Shown here in pieces: positions 36,519 through 45,429 of a stretch of DNA of 64,000 bases (positions are counted from its first letter, which is position 1; every line of letters starts with the position of its first letter). The translations under genes and the position numbers were made by a program. Under the pieces are notes generated by a model that was not told where the DNA came from, ran no database searches, and worked only from the letters and a program-made list of their open reading frames with translations. The stretch comes from Paraburkholderia edwinii (GTDB lineage Bacteria; Pseudomonadota; Gammaproteobacteria; Burkholderiales; Burkholderiaceae), in NCBI RefSeq assembly GCF_019428685.1, contig NZ_CP080096.1:2542001-2606000 (forward strand). Direction: 5' to 3'.

Positions 36519-36557
36519 CGCGGGCGGCGAAGCAATTCACGCGCTTCGCCGCCCGCG
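36519..36557. terminator. Strong hairpin between convergent genes
   Basis: CGCGGGCGGCGAAGC (36519-36533) pairs perfectly over 15 bases with GCTTCGCCGCCCGCG (36543-36557) around a nine-base loop. It lies between the stop of the secreted hydrolase (36480) and the stop of the convergent peroxiredoxin (36619), where a bidirectional terminator is expected. There is no T-run on either side, so termination is inferred from position and stem strength. Confidence 0.65.
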
Positions 36558-36572
36558 ATCTGTGCAGCCTTT

Positions 36573-36599
36573 GCGAACTCCGCGAACTCCGCGAACTCC
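36573..36599. repeat. Three tandem 9-base repeats downstream of the peroxiredoxin gene
   Basis: GCGAACTCC occurs three times head to tail between the hairpin and the peroxiredoxin stop codon, followed by a partial fourth unit (GCGAG). It is non-coding and too short to carry an obvious function; slippage is the simplest origin. Confidence 0.8.
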
Positions 36600-36618
36600 G
36601 CGAGCAATGTGCAGCGGG

Positions 36619-37272
36619 TTATTTCGGCTGCGTGACGTACCGAAGATACGGCTTTAGCGTCTTGAATCCCTGCGGATACTTCTTGTGCGCATCGTCGTCC
36701 GATACCGAAGTCGGGATGATCACGTCGTCGCCCGGCTTCCAGTTCACCGGCGTGGCGACTGCATGCTTCGCGTTCAACTGCAACGAATCGAGCAGACGCA
36801 TCACTTCGTCGAAATTGCGGCCCGCGCTCATCGGATAAACAAGCATCGCCTTCACTTTCTTGTCCGGACCGATCAGGAATACCGAACGTACGGTCGCGTT
36901 GTCGGCGGCAGTGCGCGTGCCGCCGCTCGCGTTCGGATGAATCATGTCGTATAGCTTCGCGACCGCGAGGTCCGAGTCGCCGATCAACGGATAGTTGACC
37001 GCGTGGCCCTGCGTCTCCTCGATATCCTTGACCCATTTCTGATGGTCAGTCACCGGATCGATGCTCAGCCCGATGATCTTCGTGTTGCGCTTGTCGAACT
37101 CGGCTTTGAGGCCGGCCATATAACCGAGTTCGGTCGTGCAGACGGGCGTGAAATCTTTCGGATGCGAAAACAGGATGGCCCACTTGTCGCCGATCCAGTC
37201 GTGAAAGCGGATCGTCCCTTCGGTGGTTTCGGCAGTGAAATCGGGCGCGTCTTCTCCTAAACGAATCGACAT
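36619..37272 (-). CDS. 1-Cys peroxiredoxin (Prx6 type)
   Basis: A 217-residue thiol peroxidase. The peroxidatic Cys is in FTPVCTTELGYM, preceded by the family FSHPKDF. There is no second Cys at a resolving position, and the long C-terminal extension (WKPGDDVIIPTSVSDD, KKYPQGFKTLKPYLRYV) marks the Prx6 group. It reduces hydrogen peroxide and organic hydroperoxides in the cytosol. AAGGAGG lies eight bases before the ATG. It is monocistronic, bounded by the hairpin at 36519. Confidence 0.96.
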   Translation of the reverse strand: MSIRLGEDAPDFTAETTEGTIRFHDWIGDKWAILFSHPKDFTPVCTTELGYMAGLKAEFDKRNTKIIGLSIDPVTDHQKWVKDIEETQGHAVNYPLIGDSDLAVAKLYDMIHPNASGGTRTAADNATVRSVFLIGPDKKVKAMLVYPMSAGRNFDEVMRLLDSLQLNAKHAVATPVNWKPGDDVIIPTSVSDDDAHKKYPQGFKTLKPYLRYVTQPK

Positions 37273-37485
37273 TTTTCAGCCTCCTTGAGTTGAGCGCGTC
37301 GTGATGGGTGATACCGCCGTGGACGCGGACGAGGATAACGGCTGCTTGAATTGTAATCAGGTTGTCGGCAAAAAATTCACGTTTGGCGCCGTCTATTGGG
37401 GATTTTCGCGCGCGACTCGCGCTTCAACTGAACGAGGCGTTTCCGTTCCTTCCGACGAAAGCCGCGTGAGCGCGCGTTCAAGGTC

Positions 37486-38331
37486 TCACTGGAAATCGGT
37501 TGAAACCGCCAACGCATGCCATGCTTCGAGCTCGCTTTCGACATGGCGGTTCTTCGCGTTGATTCTTGCGACCGTGTCGGAGCCGAGCGGCAGGCGCACC
37601 GGCGGGCGGTCACTATCTGCAAGCTTCAGCATCGCCGTCGAGAGCTTTTGCGGATCGCCGGGCTGCGCGTGATTCGCACCAGCCGCAAAGTCGCGCGTGA
37701 CGCCGACCGTTTCCGCGTAATCGGCAATCTGCTGCCTCGTCGAAACGAGCGAGTTGTCGTTCAGGAAATCGGTACGGAAAAAGCCCGGCTCGACGACCGT
37801 CGCATGCACACCGAGCGGCGCAAGCTCAGCCGCGAGCGCTTCGGTAAGCCCCTCTATAGCGAATTTTGTTGAGCCGTACACGCCCCAGCCTTGATAAGCG
37901 GAATAGCCGCCCACCGACGACATATTGATCACATGTCCGCTGCGCTGTTTGCGCATATGCGGAAGCACCGCACGCGTGACGTTCAGCAAACCGAACACAT
38001 TCGTGTTGAATACAGCCCTCACTTCACTGTCGTTCGATTCTTCGATCGCGCCGAGCAGGCCGTATCCGGCGTTGTTCACGAGCACATCGATACGCGAAAA
38101 ACGTGCGATGCCCGCGTCTACCGCTTGTGCCGCATCGGCTTCGTTCGTGACGTCGAGCTTGACCGCGAGCAGATCCGGATGATCGCCGAGCTGGTCGATG
38201 ACCTGCTGCGGATTGCGCGCCGTAGCGACGACGCGATCGCCGCGCTTTAACGCATCGCGCGCAATCAGCGCGCCGAAACCGCGCGACGCACCCGTGATAA
38301 ACCAGACCTTGCCTGCATTCGCCTGTGACAT
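37486..38331 (-). CDS. Short-chain dehydrogenase/reductase
   Basis: A 281-residue classical SDR. It has the NAD(P)-binding GASRGFG motif near residue 14, LDVTNEAD, NNAGYG, active-site Ser in INMSSVGGY and the YGSTK catalytic Tyr-Lys. The Arg in TARNPQQV after strand 2 suggests NADP preference. The C-terminal part resembles oxidoreductases acting on retinol-like or small ketone substrates; the true substrate is unknown. AAGGAG precedes the ATG. It sits 213 bases downstream of the peroxiredoxin start on the same strand. Confidence 0.92.
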   Translation of the reverse strand: MSQANAGKVWFITGASRGFGALIARDALKRGDRVVATARNPQQVIDQLGDHPDLLAVKLDVTNEADAAQAVDAGIARFSRIDVLVNNAGYGLLGAIEESNDSEVRAVFNTNVFGLLNVTRAVLPHMRKQRSGHVINMSSVGGYSAYQGWGVYGSTKFAIEGLTEALAAELAPLGVHATVVEPGFFRTDFLNDNSLVSTRQQIADYAETVGVTRDFAAGANHAQPGDPQKLSTAMLKLADSDRPPVRLPLGSDTVARINAKNRHVESELEAWHALAVSTDFQ

Positions 38332-38537
38332 GATTCGCTCCTTTTAAATTCGTTGACGGTTAGGGCTTCGTACCTTCGTTTGCTGCGCCTCGTTGCTGCT
38401 CTTTGTGGAGTGGCGCGAAGCGGGTGACACGAATAGTAGGAGCCTGAAGACCTTCAAACTAGAGCGAATCGGCTTGAATGATTTACAACTTTCAGTTGCG
38501 AATTAACCGGCACTACGGCCCGGCGTGCCGCGCGCAT

Positions 38538-39845
38538 TTACGGCGCGCGCGTCGCGCTGCGGACTTTCTCCACGGCCTTGGCGCTGACTGCCGGCGCATC
38601 GTTGTTCCAGCTGCCGCGCACGAAGGTCAGCACGTCCGCGATCTGCTCGTCGGTCAGCATCGCGTGGTACTTCGGCATCGGATACGGCGCGGGCACGCCG
38701 CCGATCACGAGCGCGCCCGTGCCGTTCAGCGTGACGTTGATCAGCGATACCGGATCGGGTTCGAGCACGTTCGGATTGCCGGCGAGCGGCGCGAGCCATG
38801 GCGCCGCTCCGAGTCCGCCCGCGCCGTGGCAATGCATGCAGTAGGTCGCATAGGTATGCGCGCCGCGGTTGTTCGGCATCGCGGTCAACACCACGCGCTC
38901 GCCGTCCGGATGCGGCACGTAGGGCCGCCCGTCGTCGCTGCGGCCGCCCGGCAGCGACTTGATATAGCGTGAGATCGCGCGCGTGTCCGCGTCGGTCAGC
39001 GTCTGCGTGCTGTAGTTGATCACGTCGGTCATCGAGCCGAACGCGGTGGCATGCGCGTTCGCGCCGGTGCGCAGGAAGGTGTTGAGATCCTCTTCGCTCC
39101 AGCGTCCGAGGCCCGTGTTGTGATTGCCGGTCAGGTTCGATGCGAACCAGTTCTCGAGCGGCGCGCCCGTCAGAAACGCGCGCCCGCTTTCGTCGAGCGC
39201 TTTTTCCTGGAAGCCGACGCCGCGCGGCGTATGGCAGGCGCCGCAATGGCCCAGGCCTTGCACGAGGTACGCGCCGCGATTCCATTGCGCGTCCTTGTTC
39301 GCTTTCGTCTGATAACGCGCGTGGTCGAGAAAGACGATGTTCCAGACTTTGAGCGGCCAGCGCATATTGAGCGGCCACGGTATGTCGGTTGCGCGATTTG
39401 CCTGCTTGACCGGCGTCACGCCCTGCATGAAGTACGCGTAAAGCGCCTTCATGTCGGCATCGCTGACTTTCGCGTACGACGGGTAAGGCATGGCCGGATA
39501 CAACGCGTGACCGTCCGGCGCGACGCCTTCCCGCACCGCGCGCATGAAATCGGCTTCGCTGTAGCGGCCGATGCCTGTCTCGCGGTCCGGTGTGATGTTC
39601 GTCGAATAGATGCGGCCCATCGGCGTTGTCATCGGCAGGCCGCCGGCGAAGGGCTTGCCGCGCGGCGTCGAGTGGCAGGCGAAGCAGTCGCCGGCCTTCG
39701 CCAGATATTCGCCGCGCGCGACGAGCGCAGCGTCGGCCTTCGCGCCTTGCGCGTGGCAGGTGGCGGCGAGTCCCCCGCACAGTGCGACCAGCGCCGCGGC
39801 GGCTATGCGCCATGCAGGACGAAACAAGCGGGAATGCGAGCTCAC
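38538..39845 (-). CDS. Triheme cytochrome c subunit of periplasmic molybdenum dehydrogenase
   Basis: A 435-residue exported cytochrome. The start is a GTG at 39843-39845 (VSSHSRLF) with AGGAG seven bases upstream; the frame continues upstream only as a shadow of the dehydrogenase gene. A signal peptide (AAAALVALCGGLAATCHAQ) precedes three heme sites, CFACH, CGACH and CMHCH. This layout matches the cytochrome subunits of membrane-bound alcohol and aldehyde dehydrogenases, passing electrons to the quinone pool or oxidase. It begins 11 bases after the large-subunit stop, as third gene of the operon. Confidence 0.94.
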   Translation of the reverse strand: MSSHSRLFRPAWRIAAAALVALCGGLAATCHAQGAKADAALVARGEYLAKAGDCFACHSTPRGKPFAGGLPMTTPMGRIYSTNITPDRETGIGRYSEADFMRAVREGVAPDGHALYPAMPYPSYAKVSDADMKALYAYFMQGVTPVKQANRATDIPWPLNMRWPLKVWNIVFLDHARYQTKANKDAQWNRGAYLVQGLGHCGACHTPRGVGFQEKALDESGRAFLTGAPLENWFASNLTGNHNTGLGRWSEEDLNTFLRTGANAHATAFGSMTDVINYSTQTLTDADTRAISRYIKSLPGGRSDDGRPYVPHPDGERVVLTAMPNNRGAHTYATYCMHCHGAGGLGAAPWLAPLAGNPNVLEPDPVSLINVTLNGTGALVIGGVPAPYPMPKYHAMLTDEQIADVLTFVRGSWNNDAPAVSAKAVEKVRSATRAP

Positions 39846-39856
39846 GTGGACTCTCC

Positions 39857-42091
39857 TCACGCCGTCTGGCCAGTACGCAGTTGATCGCCGACCGGCAGCC
39901 GCCGCACACGCGTTCCGGTCGCGGCGTATATCGCGTTGGTCACGGCCGGAATCACCGCGGATGTGCCCGGTTCGCCGATGCCGCCCGGCGCCTCTTCGCT
40001 CTTCACGATAATCGTCTCGATACGCGGCGCCTCGTTGATGCGCATCACGCGATAGTCGGTGAAGTTCGTCTGTTCGACGCGGCCGTCTTTCACCGTGATT
40101 TCGCCCCACAGCGTCGCGGTAATGCCGAAGATTGCGCCGCCTTCGATTTGCGCCTCGATCGTGTTCGGATTCACCACGTGCCCGCAATCGACTGCGCAGA
40201 CGATGCGCTCGACGCGCACGTCGCCGTCTTTCACGTCGACCTCGGCGACCACGCACAGAAAGCTGCCGAACGCGTTCATCACCGACACGCCGCGTCCTTT
40301 GCCCTTCGGCATCGCCGTGCCCCAACCGGAGGCCCGCACCGCGACGTCGAGCACATTGCGCGCGCGCGGCGTCTTGCCGAGCAGTGCGCGCCGATATTCG
40401 ACCGGGTCCGCTTTCGATTCGTGCGCGAGCTCATCGACGAAGCTCTCGACCACGAAGGTGCCGCGCGTCGGGCCCACGCCGCGCCAGAATGCGGTCGGTA
40501 TGCCGCGCGGCTCCTGCCGCACGTAGTCGATGCGTTGCGCGTGGATATCGTAGGGCAGCGTCGCCGCGACCTCGATCACGTCCGGGTCGATGCCCTTCTG
40601 GAACCACTGCGGATACCAGCGCGCGACGATCGACGAACCCGCAATGCGGTGCGTCCAGGCGACGGGCTTGCCGTTCGAATCAAGCCCGGCGGCAAGGCTG
40701 TCGAAGTAGCACGGACGGAACATGTCGTGCTGAATGTCTTCCTCGCGGCTCCACATCACTTTCACGGGCGCATTGACCTGCTTGCCGATCGCGACCGCCT
40801 GATGTGCGACATCCGATTCGAGCCGGCGACCGAAGCCGCCGCCGATCAGAAAGTTATGCACGACGATCTTTTCAGGCGGCAAGCCCGTTACCTTGACCGC
40901 TTCATCGACGATGCGCGTGGGCACCTGCGTGCCGATCCACACCTCGCACTGGTCGGCCGTCACATGAACCGTGCAGTTCATCGGCTCCATCGTTGCGTGC
41001 GCAAGAAACGGCTGCTGATAGACCGCGTCGATGTTTTTCGCCGCGCCCTTGAAGGCCGCGTCGACGTCGCCGTCCTTGCGCGCGATGGCGCCGGGGTGTT
41101 GCGACGCGCGCCGCAAATCGTCGAACAGCATCGCGCTCGTCAGATTCGCATTGGCGCCTTCGTGCCAGTCGATCACGAGCGCGCTTGCGCCGCGCTTCGC
41201 GGCCCATGTGTGGTCGGCGACCACCGCCACCGCGTTGTCGAGCTTCACGATCTGCCGCACGCCGGGCTGCGAGCGCGCTACCCGATCGTCGACATTCGCA
41301 AGCTTGCCGCCAATCACCGGGCAATTGACGACCATCGCGACGAGCATGCCGGGCTCGCGCACGTCGATGCCGAAACGGGCAACGCCGTTCACTTTCTCGG
41401 GCGAATCGAGCCGTTTATGCGGTGTGCCGACCAGCGTGAACGTCTGCGGCTTTTTCAGCGTGACGGTCTTGAGCAGATCGGCGCCGACCGGCATGCCGGC
41501 CGCACGCGACGCGCATTCGCCATAGCCGAGCGTGCGGCCGTTCGCCGTATCCGTGATAACCGCGTCGCGCGCGACGCAGGTCGTGGCATCGACCTGCCAC
41601 TGTTGCGCCGCGGCATTGATCAGCAGCATGCGCGCGGTGGCGCCGGCGCGCCGCATCGGTTCCCATGTCGCGCGAATCGATAGCGAGCCGCCGGTCGCCT
41701 GCTGACCGAGCAGCGGATCGGCATACAGTTTGGCGTCGGGCGGCGCATGTTCGATCTTCACGCGATCGAGCGGCACCTCGAGTTCTTCGGCGAGCAGCAT
41801 CGGAATCGCGGTGTAGACGCCCTGCCCCATTTCCACCTTCGGCACGACGACGACGATGCTGCCGTCGGGATCGATACGGACGAATGCGTCGGGCGCGAAC
41901 ACGCCCGACGGCGGCTGCACGACACCGTCGCCGGCTATCACACTGGGGGCCGCGGTATTGCCGTCGCTGCGCGCATTGAAGCTCACGCCGAGCAGCAGAC
42001 CGCCGCTCGCCGCGACGCCGACACTGAGCCCGGCCCGCAGGAAATCACGCCGGCTGAAAGCGCGCTCCACGCTGTGCGGTGGAATGCGCAT
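39857..42091 (-). CDS. Molybdopterin-binding large subunit of periplasmic aldehyde/N-heterocycle dehydrogenase
   Basis: A 744-residue xanthine-oxidase-family subunit of the IorB type. The ATG at 42089-42091 has AAAGGAG upstream. A twin-arginine signal ([14 protein letters not shown]) sends the folded enzyme to the periplasm. Cofactor-region motifs include [19 protein letters not shown] (in part), [15 protein letters not shown] and the C-terminal [18 protein letters not shown] with the catalytic Glu. It likely hydroxylates aldehydes or N-heterocycles such as isoquinoline or nicotinate; the substrate cannot be fixed. It follows the 2Fe-2S subunit by one base and precedes the cytochrome gene. 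Confidence 0.94.
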   Translation of the reverse strand: MRIPPHSVERAFSRRDFLRAGLSVGVAASGGLLLGVSFNARSDGNTAAPSVIAGDGVVQPPSGVFAPDAFVRIDPDGSIVVVVPKVEMGQGVYTAIPMLLAEELEVPLDRVKIEHAPPDAKLYADPLLGQQATGGSLSIRATWEPMRRAGATARMLLINAAAQQWQVDATTCVARDAVITDTANGRTLGYGECASRAAGMPVGADLLKTVTLKKPQTFTLVGTPHKRLDSPEKVNGVARFGIDVREPGMLVAMVVNCPVIGGKLANVDDRVARSQPGVRQIVKLDNAVAVVADHTWAAKRGASALVIDWHEGANANLTSAMLFDDLRRASQHPGAIARKDGDVDAAFKGAAKNIDAVYQQPFLAHATMEPMNCTVHVTADQCEVWIGTQVPTRIVDEAVKVTGLPPEKIVVHNFLIGGGFGRRLESDVAHQAVAIGKQVNAPVKVMWSREEDIQHDMFRPCYFDSLAAGLDSNGKPVAWTHRIAGSSIVARWYPQWFQKGIDPDVIEVAATLPYDIHAQRIDYVRQEPRGIPTAFWRGVGPTRGTFVVESFVDELAHESKADPVEYRRALLGKTPRARNVLDVAVRASGWGTAMPKGKGRGVSVMNAFGSFLCVVAEVDVKDGDVRVERIVCAVDCGHVVNPNTIEAQIEGGAIFGITATLWGEITVKDGRVEQTNFTDYRVMRINEAPRIETIIVKSEEAPGGIGEPGTSAVIPAVTNAIYAATGTRVRRLPVGDQLRTGQTA

Positions 42092-42092
42092 C

Positions 42093-42548
42093 TCACGCTC
42101 CTTTGGCGGCCTGTTTGATCGCGGCCCGGATCCGCACATAGGTGCCGCAACGGCAGATATTGCCGGCCATCGCCATATCGATGTCCGCATCGCTCGGCTG
42201 CGGATGCGCGGCAAGCAGCGCTGCGGCCGACATGATCTGGCCGGACTGGCAGTAGCCGCACTGCACGACATCGAGATCGAGCCATGCCTGCTGGATCTTG
42301 CGGCCCGCGGGCGTGTTGCCGACCGCTTCGATTGTCGTGACCTTGCGTGTGCCGACGGCTGCGATCGGCGTGACGCACGAGCGTACCGGCTGGCCATCGA
42401 GATGGACGGTGCACGCGCCGCACTGCGCAATGCCACAGCCGAATTTCGTGCCGGTCAGGCCGACTAGATCGCGCAGCACCCACAGGAGCGGCATTTCGGG
42501 TGTCGCGTCGACCTGCTGGTTTTGTCCGTTGACGTTGACGGTGAACAT
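42093..42548 (-). CDS. 2Fe-2S subunit of periplasmic aldehyde/N-heterocycle dehydrogenase
   Basis: A 151-residue iron-sulfur protein with two [2Fe-2S] clusters. The plant-ferredoxin-type cluster is bound by [12 protein letters not shown] and a later Cys in VRSC. The second cluster uses CGYCQSGQ and NICRCGTY. It has no signal of its own, so it should be co-exported with the Tat-signalled large subunit. GGGAG precedes the ATG. It is first in the three-gene operon, ending one base before the large-subunit start codon. Confidence 0.96.
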   Translation of the reverse strand: MFTVNVNGQNQQVDATPEMPLLWVLRDLVGLTGTKFGCGIAQCGACTVHLDGQPVRSCVTPIAAVGTRKVTTIEAVGNTPAGRKIQQAWLDLDVVQCGYCQSGQIMSAAALLAAHPQPSDADIDMAMAGNICRCGTYVRIRAAIKQAAKGA

Positions 42549-42873
42549 CGTAGCTCCCGCATTCCGTGAAGCGAGTTGCGTTGTGTTCGGGTGGCGCTCG
42601 CGGAGGGGACGTGGCTACTGCGGAACGCGGCGCCGGCATCGACAAACAGCATCTTCTATCAACGCGGGCGCGGCCGTTTTCCGATTCGAACGGATCGTTG
42701 CGCGATCCATCATTGGAGATGGAGGTCGCCGGCTCCGCACGCACGTGTCGTCAGGACATGATAGGCGTGCGAAACGGTATCGGTAAGAAGAAATACGGAT
42801 GGGCGCGTCTTCGATGCGCGCGCGTTGGGTGTGCGTGTTGAGTGCACGCGTTCAGCGCGCGCTCATTCGGCGC
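42549..42873. other. Gene-free region upstream of the dehydrogenase operon
   Basis: A 325-base stretch between the dehydrogenase operon start and the stop of the small gene at 42874. Short frames cross it without ribosome sites. It must hold the operon promoter. I saw no clear operator, terminator or repeat in it. Confidence 0.5.
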
Positions 42874-43143
42874 TTATTTGGCACTCTGCCGCTTGTGCAC
42901 CGGCTCTTCGCTAAAGAACTCGTGCTGCTCGGTCTCACTGAGGCCATTCAGAATGCTCGTCGTCTTTTCGTTGATGAGATTCTCGACCGTATTCGTGATG
43001 GTGTTGCCGTAGTGGCTGGCCAAGCGTTCGAGATTGCGCTTCGTCGATATCCGAACAAAAACGGACAAGCGTTCGCTGCCTCCCCCGGGGCCTAGATGGC
43101 GCTGCCGGTACCTGCGCTGCTTTTCGGAGTTAGATAATCCCAT
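42874..43143 (-). CDS. Small basic protein with ribbon-helix-helix-like segment, unknown function
   Basis: An 89-residue protein from the ATG at 43141-43143 (MGLSNSEKQRRYRQRH), preceded by GGAAATG. The first 20 residues are strongly basic. The middle, LSVFVRISTKRNLERLASHYGN followed by ITNTVENLINE (quoted in two parts), looks like a beta-strand followed by two helices, the ribbon-helix-helix DNA-binding pattern. The C-terminus is acidic then basic. I do not recognise the family. The gene is AT-richer than its neighbours and sits alone in a gene-sparse stretch, suggesting transfer. It could be a plasmid- or phage-type regulator; the coding call itself is moderate. Confidence 0.55.
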   Translation of the reverse strand: MGLSNSEKQRRYRQRHLGPGGGSERLSVFVRISTKRNLERLASHYGNTITNTVENLINEKTTSILNGLSETEQHEFFSEEPVHKRQSAK

Positions 43144-43477
43144 TACGTCATTTCCGTTCCGTCTTGAGCCCATTCCTGCTGGACACCTGGTTGTCGCTTC
43201 AGTGGATAACGGCCACAACCCAATCGGCATTTAGGGTGGGGCAAAAGTTATGCGGTAACCGCGGTGCCCGAAAACCGGGCCGGTGTCACGGCAAAGCCGC
43301 CAGCAGAGCGGCTCTGCCTTGATGGGCGGAGCTTTGAGCGATCCCAAGGCGCACCGATCGGATTCGCATAAACGTTTGCGAGTTCGCCTTTGAACTCAGG
43401 CGCCGGGCACCGTCTTTATGCAATCGCAGCTCATATTCACGCCCATTTCTTTCACGATCCCTACAATATCGGCGTGT
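43144..43477. other. Gene-free region with several strong hairpins; possible structured RNA
   Basis: A 334-base stretch between the degenerate EAL gene and the small basic gene. From 43262 to 43356 the sequence can fold as a closed multi-hairpin element: outer stem CGGTGC (43262-43267) with GCACCG (43351-43356), and inside it CCCG-AAAAC-CGGG, CGGC-AAA-GCCG and CAGAG-CGG-CTCTG. It could form on either strand; on the minus strand it would lie in the leader of the small gene. It resembles no riboswitch consensus well enough to name. It might also serve as terminator for the EAL gene. Confidence 0.4.
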
Positions 43478-44929
43478 TCAATGAGACTGGAATGCGTGCA
43501 TAAAGCGCGGCGGTGCATCCTCTTTGCGATGCCGCATTTCGTCGTCGAAGAACGTCGAGAAGCGCGAGGCGGAGATCGCCTTGCCCAGATAGAAGCCCTG
43601 CGCGAGATCGATATGCGCCTTCCCGACCGCGTGGAACTGGCTCACGCCTTCGACGCCGTCGACCACCACGGCCATATTCAGACGACGCCCCGCGCTCGCC
43701 ATTTCCTGCAGTTGATGCGCGCGTGCGCCCTCTTCGAGGCCCATCACCTCGCGATCGACCTTCACGAAATCGCAGCCGGCGCGCGCGGCCGATTCGAGCT
43801 TCGGCGACGCCGACCGCACATGCGATACGCCGACGCGAATCCTGTCGTTGCGCAGTTGCGCGACCGCTGACACAACCTCCGACATGTCGTCGAGCGGCAT
43901 CTGCAGAATGACGTGGCTTTTTGCCGTCAAGCGATTCGCCATCCTGACGAGTTTCGCAATCGAGTCAGCCGAGTCGAGCATAGACGCCGGCACATCGACA
44001 ATCAGATACAGCGAGTCGCTCTGCCCCAAGGCTTCGAGCTCCGTCGCGGCGGTCTCGAATACATAGTCGAGAATGCGCTCGGCGATCGGCGTGCGATCGA
44101 GCTGCTCCATATACCATTCGGCGCCGCGAATGCCATGCACCGGATTGCGCCAGCGCAGCATCACTTCGAGACCGACGCACTTTTGCGTGCGCGTATAGAA
44201 AACAGGTTGATACTCGAGATGAAATTCGTTGCGCCGCAGCCCGCGCTTCGCGGCACGCGCGAGCGTCGCGCGCTGGCTGAACCAGCGGGCGCGTGCGAGC
44301 AGCACGCCCGCGACCAGCGCGGCGATCAATGCAGCGCCAAGCAGGATGGCGATACCGATGCGGATCAGAAGCGGCCAGTCGATCGCGGGGCCCGGCGCAT
44401 CCGCGGCGTTGCCGCGCGCGGAGTCGGCGCTCGGATGGATGTTGTCGGCTGTCGCGGACGCAGCGGCCGGTGCGTGTGCTGCCGAAGGCTGAACGAACGA
44501 CGTGCCGATGCCCCCGCTCGTGGCGCTGACCAGGTTCTGCCCGGCGCTCGCATCGAGCGTGAGATTGCCGGCGGCCGGTTGCTGCGCGGCCGGATCGTAC
44601 GGCGCCGAGGTCTGTGCGCCGCCGCCGCTGCCAGTCGTCGCGATGGGCGCGAAACGGCAGTTGACCGGCGCGTCGCCGTTGAGCGTGCGGTTCATCCCCA
44701 TTCCGCCAAGCGGCGCCGGCAAGCGAAGCACGGCAGGCCCCGCGCAATCGCTCCCTGAGAACGCGCCTTCGCCTGAAACGTTTGCTCTGCCGCCCGCGCC
44801 ATGCGCCGACGCGACAAGCGCCGCTGCATAGGCCGCTTGCGCGAACATGCAGACAGCGAATACGCAAAACACCCCGATGTTTCTCGATCGCATAGTCGTG
44901 TGGTTAGTAATGCCGCACTTTCGATTCAT
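43478..44929 (-). CDS. Membrane protein with degenerate EAL domain
   Basis: A 483-residue protein. An N-terminal signal or anchor (about residues 16-38), a periplasmic Ala-Gly-Ser-rich region of about 145 residues with two cysteines (62 and 91), a membrane helix (about 187-211) and a cytoplasmic EAL-type domain (230-470). Against active c-di-GMP phosphodiesterases the motif EAL reads EVM (Glu255 kept), Asp312 and Gln343 replace metal-binding Asn and Glu, and the DD pair reads Ser369-His370. Lys390, Glu427 and Gln444 are kept. It is therefore probably a non-catalytic sensor or partner-binding protein. The start could also be the ATG at 44891-44893. Confidence 0.85.
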   Translation of the reverse strand: MNRKCGITNHTTMRSRNIGVFCVFAVCMFAQAAYAAALVASAHGAGGRANVSGEGAFSGSDCAGPAVLRLPAPLGGMGMNRTLNGDAPVNCRFAPIATTGSGGGAQTSAPYDPAAQQPAAGNLTLDASAGQNLVSATSGGIGTSFVQPSAAHAPAAASATADNIHPSADSARGNAADAPGPAIDWPLLIRIGIAILLGAALIAALVAGVLLARARWFSQRATLARAAKRGLRRNEFHLEYQPVFYTRTQKCVGLEVMLRWRNPVHGIRGAEWYMEQLDRTPIAERILDYVFETAATELEALGQSDSLYLIVDVPASMLDSADSIAKLVRMANRLTAKSHVILQMPLDDMSEVVSAVAQLRNDRIRVGVSHVRSASPKLESAARAGCDFVKVDREVMGLEEGARAHQLQEMASAGRRLNMAVVVDGVEGVSQFHAVGKAHIDLAQGFYLGKAISASRFSTFFDDEMRHRKEDAPPRFMHAFQSH

Positions 44930-45429
44930 TCCTTGCGGAATGGCCCGCTTGCCCGGCTTCTAAAGGCCGTGCTTAACGGACTAACGCGTTTGCGTCCGAA
45001 TATGAGCGGCCCTTGCCGCGACGCAAACGTATGCGCTTACGGCAAGGAATTGGCGTCGTGACTACGCAAACGAGAAGCTCAAAAGCCTCGGATTATAAGG
45101 ACGCTATTCATGCCGCATTTCATTTCGGTTACGCGGTAACCGGCAAACTGCGAGTGAGAGGGAGCGGGAAAAAAGACAGGCGACTTTATCGAAACGCTGC
45201 GGCTGCGCTGTTGCTGCGCGGTTGCTGAATAAATCGCCGCCAGGACGTGCGATTGCATGCTGCGCGTTCGTTTGTATTGTAGGGCGCAAGTCTACACTGC
45301 GAAGACGCCGCTGTGTAGGCAGACCGGTTATGCACTAACCTCGCGACACGCAAGCGCGGCCCCTGCCGGGCGGCCGCGGCGACTGCGCGTCAATGGTTTG
45401 AATCAGCGGCTTGAATCAACAGCTTGAAA
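44930..45429. other. Gene-free stretch upstream of the EAL gene
   Basis: About 500 bases between two minus-strand genes. No frame in it has a convincing ribosome site or composition. It contains the inverted repeat noted at 44987-45029 and TTACGCGGTAACCGG near 45131, whose GCGGTAACCG core also occurs at 43252-43261 on the far side of the EAL gene. It should hold the EAL promoter. Confidence 0.5.
44987..45029. promoter_or_regulatory. 10-base inverted repeat upstream of the EAL gene
   Basis: CGTTTGCGTC (44987-44996) and GACGCAAACG (45020-45029) are perfect inverted copies 23 bases apart. They lie 58-100 bases upstream of the EAL start codon, in promoter distance. A dimeric regulator site or DNA loop is possible; nothing further can be assigned. 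Confidence 0.4.

Noticed and set aside
40326..42436. Longer starts for the cytochrome c and molybdopterin subunits
   Set aside because: The extensions are shadows of the preceding genes; the Tat signal with AAAGGAG (42091) and the signal peptide with AGGAG and GTG (39845) fix the true starts.
43250..43360. c-di-GMP-I riboswitch
   Set aside because: GGCAAAGCC and a nearby GAAAA loop recall the motif, but the remaining conserved segments and the expected downstream gene are missing.
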